Source: Mesorhizobium xinjiangense | GTDB lineage: Bacteria; Pseudomonadota; Alphaproteobacteria; Rhizobiales; Rhizobiaceae | Direction of reading: 5' to 3' | Length of the DNA: 52,010 nt | Assembly: GCF_009749525.1 (NCBI RefSeq) | Contig: NZ_WOAC01000029.1 | Coordinates: 1 to 52,010, forward strand | The notes under the pieces: generated by a model | The model's input: the letters and a program-made list of their open reading frames with translations, nothing else | Databases searched by the model: none | Told to the model about the DNA's origin: nothing | In this document: positions 46,114 through 52,010 of the stretch, piece by piece | How positions within the stretch are numbered: position 1 is the stretch's first letter | How the letters are laid out: each line of letters begins with the position of its first letter | Made by a program: the position numbers and the translations under genes

Positions 46114-46139
46114 GCCGTCAGGCGAAGGAATAATATCCG

Positions 46140-46571
46140 ATGAAGTTCTCCCCAGGCGATATCGTCGAAATCCGCACCCCCGGCGGGTTCTCCTACGTGC
46201 AGGTGACGCACAATCACCCCTCCTACCCGGAGGTCGTGCGCGCCCTGCCCGGCCTGCACGGCAAACGACCCACCGAGTTCGACATGCTGGCACGTTCGCA
46301 AAGCGCCTTCGTCGCCATGATCCCGCTCGGCGGAGCGATCGAGAAGAGGAGGATCGAAGGCGAGCGGGTCGCCAGGACCAGCATTCCAGAGGAACACGCC
46401 GCCTTCCCGACGTTCCGCATGCCGATCCACGACAAACAGGGCGGGGTCGCCTATTGGTGGTTCTGGGACGGACAGGGCCTGCGCTACAGCACGGAACCCG
46501 ACGCGGACGCCGAGAAATACCCAATGCGCGAGGTGATGTCAGTCGAGGCTTTTCTCAAGAAGCTCGCCTGA
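46140..46571 (+). CDS. small protein, Imm26-like fold suspected
   Basis: 143 residues, no signal peptide. The N-terminal MKFSPGDIVEIRTPGGFSYV plus VTHNHPSYPEVVRALPGLHG reminds me of the Imm26 immunity-protein family (GDI-EIPT--GFAYxQxTHxHP), and FVAMIPLGGAI fits its next strand. There is no toxin gene beside it. It lies 26 bp after the decarboxylase gene, in the same operon, and converges with marR (12-bp gap). A role in catabolism or as a stray sensor-like domain is open. I am unsure of the family. Confidence 0.6.
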   Translation: MKFSPGDIVEIRTPGGFSYVQVTHNHPSYPEVVRALPGLHGKRPTEFDMLARSQSAFVAMIPLGGAIEKRRIEGERVARTSIPEEHAAFPTFRMPIHDKQGGVAYWWFWDGQGLRYSTEPDADAEKYPMREVMSVEAFLKKLA

Positions 46572-46583
46572 CGCCCTGCCTGC

Positions 46584-47075
46584 CTATTCGGGTCTCCCGA
46601 CCTGTTCACTCATGCGGGTCATCAGATTGTCCTGGATCGCCTTGAGGAACTCAAGAAACGCCAGTCTCTCCCGCTCCGAAAACCCCTGCACGGAATCCTC
46701 GACGACTTCCTTTGCGAGCGGCATCAGCTCGGCCCTGAGTGCCTTCCCCTTTTCAGTCAGGTAAACATTGATCTTGCGCCTGTCGTCGACGTTCTTGATC
46801 CGCGTGACGAGGCCGGAACGTTCCATCGACTTGATTGCCGTCAGCGTGGTCGGCTCCATTGTGCCGACCACAAGGGATAGTTCGCTCTGGGTCATTCCGT
46901 CTTGGTGCCACAGTGCACGCAGGAAGTACCACATTCCAGGCGTCACGCCATGCGGCCCGATCTTCTCTTGGAGATAGCGCTGCAACAGGCGGTGGGTCTG
47001 TCGGATCTGGTAGCCGACACTCTCGTCGAACGGGAGCACTGCGTCCCTCTCCTTGCGGGATTCCGTCGCGCCCAT
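46584..47075 (-). CDS. MarR family transcriptional regulator
   Basis: DNA-binding regulator of 163 residues with winged helix: DESVGYQIRQTHRLLQRYLQ (dimer helix), MTQSELSLVVGTMEPTTLTA (about 60-79, helix-turn-helix), KSMERSGLVTRIKNVDDRRK (about 81-100, wing with the DxR motif) and a C-terminal dimer helix. MarR proteins often respond to aromatic acids. It lies 66 bp after the TRAP permease stop on the same strand and is probably in that operon. It is the best candidate to bind the four TTAG-N4-CTAA sites; no such site was seen directly in front of it. Confidence 0.9.
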   Translation of the reverse strand: MGATESRKERDAVLPFDESVGYQIRQTHRLLQRYLQEKIGPHGVTPGMWYFLRALWHQDGMTQSELSLVVGTMEPTTLTAIKSMERSGLVTRIKNVDDRRKINVYLTEKGKALRAELMPLAKEVVEDSVQGFSERERLAFLEFLKAIQDNLMTRMSEQVGRPE

Positions 47076-47141
47076 CGCTACGCCACCCCTTCACCCTTGA
47101 ATTGCATCTCGACTCCTTGCCGAGCGTAACTGCGGGCTCGA

Positions 47142-49073
47142 CTATTCGCCAGCCTCTGCCTTGCCCGGCAGTGCATGGCCGTTGGTCTGGCCATTCCCCT
47201 GGAACTTCATAATTGCGACGCCCATCGCCGCCACTGCGAGCGCCGCTGCCAGAGGGACGTAGCCGACTACGAGGAACAGCAGGCCCGACGCAAGAAATGC
47301 AAGCCGAGGCAGGGCCGGAATATGAGTGTTCCAGTACCCTTCCGCCGCGATTGCTACCATGACGAGACCGCAAACCGCGTTGACCGTGGCGAAGACGATC
47401 TCCCACACGCTCCCCTCCAATAGGAGCCCATGATTGTAGACAAAACAGAACGGGATCAGGAAGGCACCGATTGCGATCTTTACCGACTGCGCCGCAATCT
47501 TCAGCGGATTGGCGTCCGCAATCGCGCTTGCCGCGTAGGCTGCGACCGCGACCGGCGGCGTCAGCGCCGACATGACGGCGAAATAGAGCAGGAACAGGTG
47601 TCCGGGCAGGTCCTCCACCCCGAGAGAGCGCATGACCGGCGAGATCAGAACTGCCGCCAGGATATAGGCGCTCGGCGTTGGCATGCCCATGCCCAGCAGT
47701 GTCGTCAGGATCGCCGCGATGGTGAGCGATGAGAACAGGTCGGCACCCGACAGCAGGAAGACGAGGGCCGAGAATTTCGACGCGAGACCCGTCATCGTGA
47801 TGCCACCGATGACGAGGCCGGCCGCCGCGCAGGCGCCTGCGACAGGAACGGTGCGAAGGCTCGTCTCGGCCAGGATGTCGTAAATCGCGCGCGGGCCGAG
47901 TCGCGTCGACTTGCGAAACATCGATACAAGCAGAACCGCTGCGACGCCGTAGACGGCCGCATAGGTCGGCGTGTAGCCATCCATGAGTGCCCAGGTGATC
48001 GCGGCAAGCGGCACGATGAAGAGCCCTCCCTCGCGCAGCGTGGTGCCAAGTGTCGGTATCTGCGAGCGGTCGACCGGCGCGAGGTTGTTGCGCTTGGCGC
48101 GCAGATGCACCTGCAGGTAGATCGGCACGTAGTAGAGCAGCGCCGGAATAAGGGCTGCAAACGCGATGTCGACATAATCGATGCCGGTATATTCGGCCAT
48201 GATGAACGCCGCTGCGCCCATCACCGGCGGAAGCAGACTGCCGCCGGTCGAGGCCGCGACTTCCACGGCACCGGCGAATGCCGGCCGATATCCCATCCGC
48301 TTCATCATTGGGATGGTCACCGCGCCCGTCGTCACGACGTCGGAGGTAGGACTGCCCGAGATGGTTCCGTAGAGTCCCGAAGAGATGACGGCGATCTTGG
48401 CCGGACCACCCGGCGAGCGCCCGGTCAGATAGGCCGCGATGTTGAAGAAGAAGGCCGATCCGCCCGCTTTAGCCAGCGTCGTCCCGAACAGGACGAAGAG
48501 GAATGCATATGTCGCAGCCACGCGCAGCGGAACGCCGAACAGCCCGTCGGTCGTGAAGACCGTGATGTCGAGGAAGTGCCGATAGGTGATCAGACCATGT
48601 CCGAGCACCCCGCCGATGCGGTCGCCGAACAGATTATAGGTAAGGAATATGATGACGATCAGCGTCAACCCGACACCGACCGTGCGCCGCATCGCCTCGA
48701 TCGTCAGCGCAAGGATCAGCGTGGCGAAGATGATGTCGTAGGTCGACAGTGGGTCTAGCAAGGTAATGCGCTGGGCGATGACACCGGCCTGCGAGACGAA
48801 ATAAATGCCGGTCACCGCGGCAAGCAGTGCCAGGATCCAGTCGTGGAACGGGATATGGTCCCGGTCGGAATTTGCCGTCGGCCCGACGAGCACGAAGGTT
48901 AGGACGAGCATCAACGACAGGAACGTCATGATGAGGGTCAGCGAGTCGGCGCGAGAGAACGCGGCCGCATAGACCGTCCAGACGGCGGTGGCGGCCGCAA
49001 AGGCCTTGACGAGGTGACCAATCAGTCCATCGGGAGAGCGGCGTACCCCGGTGTCGAAGAAGATATTTATCAT
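47142..49073 (-). CDS. TRAP transporter fused permease (TAXI type)
   Basis: Secondary importer membrane part with DctQ-like and DctM-like portions fused. About 643 residues from an ATG at 49073; a GTG at 49151, 9 bp after the solute-receptor stop, would add 26 residues, and neither has a good ribosome site. It has about 15-17 hydrophobic segments; the DctM part contains GSAFFFNIAAYLTGRSPGGP, SGSPTSDVVTTGAVTIPMMK, STGGSLLPPVMGAAAFIM and LGMGMPTPSAYILAAVLISP, all typical of the TRAP 4TM/12TM family. It works with the TAXI receptor gene upstream. Likely cargo is the aromatic acid degraded by the island. Confidence 0.9.
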   Translation of the reverse strand: MINIFFDTGVRRSPDGLIGHLVKAFAAATAVWTVYAAAFSRADSLTLIMTFLSLMLVLTFVLVGPTANSDRDHIPFHDWILALLAAVTGIYFVSQAGVIAQRITLLDPLSTYDIIFATLILALTIEAMRRTVGVGLTLIVIIFLTYNLFGDRIGGVLGHGLITYRHFLDITVFTTDGLFGVPLRVAATYAFLFVLFGTTLAKAGGSAFFFNIAAYLTGRSPGGPAKIAVISSGLYGTISGSPTSDVVTTGAVTIPMMKRMGYRPAFAGAVEVAASTGGSLLPPVMGAAAFIMAEYTGIDYVDIAFAALIPALLYYVPIYLQVHLRAKRNNLAPVDRSQIPTLGTTLREGGLFIVPLAAITWALMDGYTPTYAAVYGVAAVLLVSMFRKSTRLGPRAIYDILAETSLRTVPVAGACAAAGLVIGGITMTGLASKFSALVFLLSGADLFSSLTIAAILTTLLGMGMPTPSAYILAAVLISPVMRSLGVEDLPGHLFLLYFAVMSALTPPVAVAAYAASAIADANPLKIAAQSVKIAIGAFLIPFCFVYNHGLLLEGSVWEIVFATVNAVCGLVMVAIAAEGYWNTHIPALPRLAFLASGLLFLVVGYVPLAAALAVAAMGVAIMKFQGNGQTNGHALPGKAEAGE

Positions 49074-49160
49074 GGGCGCGATGCCGATCCCTTGCAGTTC
49101 TGCAATTTCTTGAAACTGGGCCGGCGGGCGGTCACCCGCCCGGGCCGGCACTCGCAGCCG

Positions 49161-50147
49161 TCAGTAGCCGGCACCCTCGTAGATCTTCTGGGCGGCCTGA
49201 TGGTACGGAACGGTCTCGGCACCGGCCATCAGCTCGACAGTGAGCGGGGCCATCGCCTTGTGAACGTCCTGCAGTTGTTCGACATTGTCGACGAGCGCCT
49301 TGGTGATGTCGTGCACCATCTGCTCGTCGGCGTCCTTGCGCACGAAAAGCTGTGCCGAGACGGTCACCGTCAGCACGTCCTGACTGGTCCAGTCATAGGC
49401 TTCGTTCTTGATCGTGTAAGGCTTGATGTCCCATTCATCGATCACCTTCTGGGCGTTTTCCTCGCTGATCGGAAGCAGATCGACATCGATCGACGACGCG
49501 AGTTCGCGGATCGAGCTGTGGTTCACGAACAACGAATTGAGGATCATGTCGATGCGACGGTCGCGCATCAAGTCGCCCTGCTCGCTGGAAGCCGCGAACT
49601 GCACGTCGCCGCCCCACGACTTGATCTGATCGGGGCTGGCATCGATTGCATTGAGCATGGATTCGCCCACCGAGCTGACGACGTTGCCTCGCCGGTTGAG
49701 GGCGATGCGGATCGGCAGTTTCTGGTCCGCAATGTCCTCCAGCGTTTTGACATTATGCTCCTTGGCGTAGTCAGCGTTGATGATCGCCTGCATCGGCGCC
49801 CAGGTGTAGATCTGGGCAATCGTCGCCATGCTGTCGATGGGCTGCTTGAACGGCGGCTTGCCGCCAAGCGCCAGCTTCGCCTCGGCGTCATGGATGATCG
49901 CAAGATCGCAAGTCTTCTGGTCGAGCAGCCCGACATTGGCGAGCCCCCCGCCCGAGGTTTGGTAAGTCACCGTCGAACCCGGGAACGATTTCTTTACGGC
50001 CGCATCGATGCCCGCCCCGAGAAGGCTCCACAGGCCGCCCGGGCTCGCACCGCACAAAGTCAGATTGTAGGTTTGCGCCGATGCCGGCGTCAGCGTAGCC
50101 AAAACGAAGGCTGCGCCTGCGAAGGCGCCAGTGATCAATCTCTTCAT
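49161..50147 (-). CDS. TAXI family TRAP solute receptor
   Basis: Periplasmic binding protein for the TRAP permease, 328 residues. Signal peptide MKRLITGAFAGAAFVLATL...ASA (cut about 24). The mature part begins TYNLTLCGASPGGLWSLLGA and has the TAXI-type TSGGGLANVGLL (about 64-75) and a C-terminal DVHKAMAPLTVELMAGAETV helix followed by the PYHQAAQKIYEGAGY tail. GGAGG lies before the ATG at 50147. First gene of the TAXI-TRAP-marR operon; an operator lies 22 bp upstream of the start. Confidence 0.9.
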   Translation of the reverse strand: MKRLITGAFAGAAFVLATLTPASAQTYNLTLCGASPGGLWSLLGAGIDAAVKKSFPGSTVTYQTSGGGLANVGLLDQKTCDLAIIHDAEAKLALGGKPPFKQPIDSMATIAQIYTWAPMQAIINADYAKEHNVKTLEDIADQKLPIRIALNRRGNVVSSVGESMLNAIDASPDQIKSWGGDVQFAASSEQGDLMRDRRIDMILNSLFVNHSSIRELASSIDVDLLPISEENAQKVIDEWDIKPYTIKNEAYDWTSQDVLTVTVSAQLFVRKDADEQMVHDITKALVDNVEQLQDVHKAMAPLTVELMAGAETVPYHQAAQKIYEGAGY

Positions 50148-50168
50148 GAACTCCTCCCAGAGTAATCA

Positions 50169-50180
50169 TTAGATTACTAA
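50169..50180 (-). promoter_or_regulatory. TTAG-N4-CTAA operator, transporter side
   Basis: TTAGATTACTAA on the plus strand, just downstream of the predicted -10 of the transporter promoter. One of the four sites; differs from two of the others by a single base in the spacer. Confidence 0.7.
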
Positions 50181-50188
50181 CTTTCTTG

Positions 50189-50217
50189 ACACTAAGGTTG
50201 AGCCGAGGCCTTGTCAA
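50189..50217 (-). promoter_or_regulatory. promoter of TAXI-TRAP-marR operon
   Basis: On the minus strand TTGACA (50217-50212), 17-base spacer, TAGTGT (50194-50189). The operator at 50169-50180 would overlap the transcript start region. The -10 is imperfect, hence moderate confidence. Confidence 0.5.
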
Positions 50218-50243
50218 CAAAGGAGCCTTCTGTCCGAGCACCC

Positions 50244-50272
50244 TCGACACTCCTTAGAAACCGGGATATATC
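50244..50272 (+). promoter_or_regulatory. promoter of class II aldolase gene
   Basis: TCGACA (50244-50249), 17-base spacer, TATATC (50267-50272), with the operator at 50281-50292 at the expected transcript start. The leader to the start codon would be about 210 bases long. Confidence 0.45.
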
Positions 50273-50280
50273 GCAAATCA

Positions 50281-50292
50281 TTAGATTGCTAA
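50281..50292 (+). promoter_or_regulatory. TTAG-N4-CTAA operator, aldolase side
   Basis: TTAGATTGCTAA, identical to the oxygenase-side site at 42878-42889 read on its own strand, about 8 kb away. It faces the aldolase-family gene. Nothing else is seen in the 50293-50491 leader. Confidence 0.7.
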
Positions 50293-50491
50293 TCTCTGTT
50301 TCGAGCACAAGTTGATGAAACGCCGAAGCAGGCTCTCGACGCGTTCTCGGGAGGACAGTTTCTGGACCTGAAGCTGCTGGACGAGACATGTCGGCGTCGT
50401 TCGGCCTTTCGATCGTGACGCGAGCCATCATGCATGCGGCCTGCACCGTGTGATTGTGGACCATGGATCATTGCCGAGGGAGAAGAACGAT

Positions 50492-51217
50492 ATGAGCGAA
50501 AATACACTGCGGGAATACGCCGTACGGGATTTGGTCTTGGCAAATCGGATCTTGGCCAGGGAAAATGTGATCGACGGCTTCGGACACGTCAGCGTGCGTC
50601 ACCCCACCAATCCCGGTCGTTTCCTACTGTCACGCTCTTGCAGCCCGGAAATCGTCGTGCACGACGACATCATGGAGTTCGAACTTGACGGCGCACCGGT
50701 TGCCGACGACCAGCGCAAACCCTATGCCGAGCGCTATATCCACGGCGCAATATATATGGCCAGGCCTGATGTGAATGCGGTTTCGCATCATCACGCACAT
50801 TCCGTTATTCCGTTCTCGCTGACGGACATTGCGCTGCGACCTGCATTCCACATGGGCTCCGTCATGGGAGCCGACGTGCCCGTGTGGGATAGCCGGCCTG
50901 AATTCGATGACACGAACATGCTCGTCGACACGCTCGAAATGGGGCATTCCCTGGCGCGCACGCTTAGGAGCGGCCAGACCGCCCTTCTCCGCGGCCATGG
51001 TGCGGTATGCGCAGCACACGATTTGAGGGCCATCTGCATGATATCCATCTATATGCGTGACAACGCGCAGCTCATCCTCGACACCCTACCCTTCGGGGAG
51101 CCGAAGTACCTTTCACCCGGCGAGATCCGGAAGACAGCCGCAATGTTGCTCGGCGAGATGCCATTGACGCGGGCGTGGAACTACTGGATGGCGAGAGCCG
51201 GTTTCCAAGGCATTTGA
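50492..51217 (+). CDS. class II aldolase/adducin family protein
   Basis: Metal-dependent lyase of 241 residues, related to fuculose-phosphate aldolase and to decarboxylases that act on dihydroxy-aromatic acids. Motifs: NVIDGFGHVSVRHP (about 25-38), YAERYIHGAIYMARPDVNAV (about 78-97) with the acid residue, HHHAHS (about 99-104) and LRGHGAV (about 168-174) giving three zinc histidines. ATG at 50492, behind GGGAG; an upstream in-frame ATG at 50450 is less likely. It shares the island operator, so it probably has a catabolic job. It could be a second decarboxylase or a lyase on a ring-cleavage product; sequence alone does not say. Confidence 0.8.
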   Translation: MSENTLREYAVRDLVLANRILARENVIDGFGHVSVRHPTNPGRFLLSRSCSPEIVVHDDIMEFELDGAPVADDQRKPYAERYIHGAIYMARPDVNAVSHHHAHSVIPFSLTDIALRPAFHMGSVMGADVPVWDSRPEFDDTNMLVDTLEMGHSLARTLRSGQTALLRGHGAVCAAHDLRAICMISIYMRDNAQLILDTLPFGEPKYLSPGEIRKTAAMLLGEMPLTRAWNYWMARAGFQGI

Positions 51218-51231
51218 AAGGGTGATTCACA

Positions 51232-51282
51232 ATGAGACAGTACGACGTCACCATTAGCAAAACGGATGCACCTAACGGTTAA
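51232..51282 (+). pseudogene. truncated gene start of 16 codons
   Basis: After the aldolase gene an AAAGGG ribosome site precedes an ATG at 51232, but the frame MRQYDVTISKTDAPNG stops after 16 codons. This looks like the first part of a former operon gene. The following 51283-51577 has no credible gene and no clear structure; it may be its decayed remainder or foreign DNA. Confidence 0.35.
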
Positions 51283-51577
51283 GCTGACTCGGAAACATCT
51301 CGTCACTATTCCTCGGTCACAGAGGTACTCGTGGTCGCGGACAAGATCGCTCAAACCTGTTCCGCTTCTCCTGGAATGGCTAGTCTTTCAAACTCCTGAT
51401 TGGCCTGAGCTTCGTCAAAACCGCGCGCCCAGCTTGAGCGCTTCGCGCCTCCGAAGCGGACATCCCGGTCTGATGCAGATAGGCGGCGGGCACTTACAGG
51501 GCGCGAATGCGGAGTGACTTCGGCCAGTAGGGAGTCTAGGCTCGAATGCCTTTCTGCCAGTACAAAGAGCGCGCCGC

Positions 51578-51928
51578 ATGCCCCGCTTTCTCGCCGTCTA
51601 CACCATGAAGCCCGAAGACCTCGCCCGCTTTCGCAGCCTGCCCAAGCCCGAGCAGGACGCGATCGACACCGTCGGGTTAAAGCAGTGGACGGACTGGGAG
51701 GAGAGGAATGCCGCAGCGTTCCTAGATCGTGGCGGCATGGTCGGCAAGACGACGCGCGTGACTAAGGACGGCATCGCCGATGCCGTGAACCCCTTCTGCG
51801 GCTACATCGTCGTTGAGGCCGAGACCGTCGAGGCCGCCGCCCGCCTCTTCGAGAACCATCCGCATTTCTCTGTCTTTCCGGGAGACGGCGTGGACATCAT
51901 GCCCTTCCTCACCGACCCCACGCGCTAA
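51578..51928 (+). CDS. small hypothetical protein, YCII/DUF3303-like
   Basis: 116 residues, no signal peptide. It begins MPRFLAVYTMKPEDLARFRS and has CGYIVVEAETVEAAARLFEN followed by HPHFSVFPGDGVDIMPF, a ferredoxin-like alpha-beta pattern as in YCII-related or dimeric alpha-beta barrel proteins. Such proteins often accompany catabolic genes, but no function can be assigned. The ATG at 51578 is the first in the frame. It follows the damaged stretch and may be unrelated to the island. Confidence 0.6.
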   Translation: MPRFLAVYTMKPEDLARFRSLPKPEQDAIDTVGLKQWTDWEERNAAAFLDRGGMVGKTTRVTKDGIADAVNPFCGYIVVEAETVEAAARLFENHPHFSVFPGDGVDIMPFLTDPTR

Positions 51929-51958
51929 GGCCTGTTGAGATTCAGGATTCCACCCGCG

Positions 51959-51977
51959 GCTTGAACATGATTCAAGC
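51959..51977. repeat. small hairpin at right edge
   Basis: Perfect 7-bp stem GCTTGAA-CATGA-TTCAAGC, 31 bases after the last gene. No T run follows, so it is not a classic terminator; the surrounding sequence may belong to a repeat that runs out of the window. Confidence 0.35.
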
Positions 51978-52010
51978 TTCGGATGGAACGATTCGTACTG
52001 ACGGACGCCC

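Overview
The window is chromosome-like, GC-rich DNA of an alphaproteobacterium, most probably of the order Hyphomicrobiales (the rhizobial lineage). The evidence is a succinoglycan-type exo gene cluster with exoX and exoY divergent as in Sinorhizobium, thiamine genes in the order thiC-O-S-G-E-D behind a TPP riboswitch, and palindromic intergenic repeats of the kind common in rhizobia. A fused glycine-to-betaine methyltransferase suggests a salt-exposed, perhaps marine, member. I cannot name a genus from sequence alone.

Layout. 1-131: left edge with a possible insertion-sequence end remnant. 132-3180: M29 aminopeptidase, FAD monooxygenase, DUF454 membrane protein. 3205-5264: an ExoH-like acyltransferase divergent from a PPP-family phosphatase. 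5280-23064: exopolysaccharide cluster, with exoP-N-O-M-A-L-K on the minus strand, an unknown coiled-coil protein, exoW and exoV (plus), exoU and exoX (minus), a long AT-rich control region, then exoY-F-Q-Z (plus). 23215-29291: GMC oxidoreductase and an RND efflux pair. 29288-34640: thiamine operon (minus) with its riboswitch. 35296-36987: glycine betaine synthesis. 37450-38658: FloR/CmlA-like exporter with a possible leader attenuator. 39098-40959: an exported hypothetical protein and an autotransporter-type beta barrel. 40960-41573: a degenerate repeat-bearing gap. 41574-51928: an aromatic catabolic island.

The island holds a complete set for the phthalate 4,5-dioxygenase route: Rieske oxygenase, flavin/2Fe-2S reductase, dihydrodiol dehydrogenase of the Gfo/Idh/MocA family and 4,5-dihydroxyphthalate decarboxylase. 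It also holds a TAXI-TRAP importer, a MarR regulator, a class II aldolase-family protein and two small proteins. Four copies of a 12-bp palindrome (TTAG-N4-CTAA) lie in just the two divergent intergenic regions that drive these genes, so I predict one regulator, probably the MarR protein, controls import and catabolism together. The substrate is inferred from family membership only.

The exo cluster covers precursor supply (ExoN), priming (ExoY), chain assembly (ExoA, L, M, O, U, W), pyruvylation and acylation (ExoV, ExoZ, ExoH-like), polymerisation and export (ExoQ, ExoP, ExoF) and cleavage (ExoK). I see no Wzx flippase (ExoT) and no ExoB epimerase here. Most long antisense open frames in this GC-rich DNA are shadows of the genes listed.
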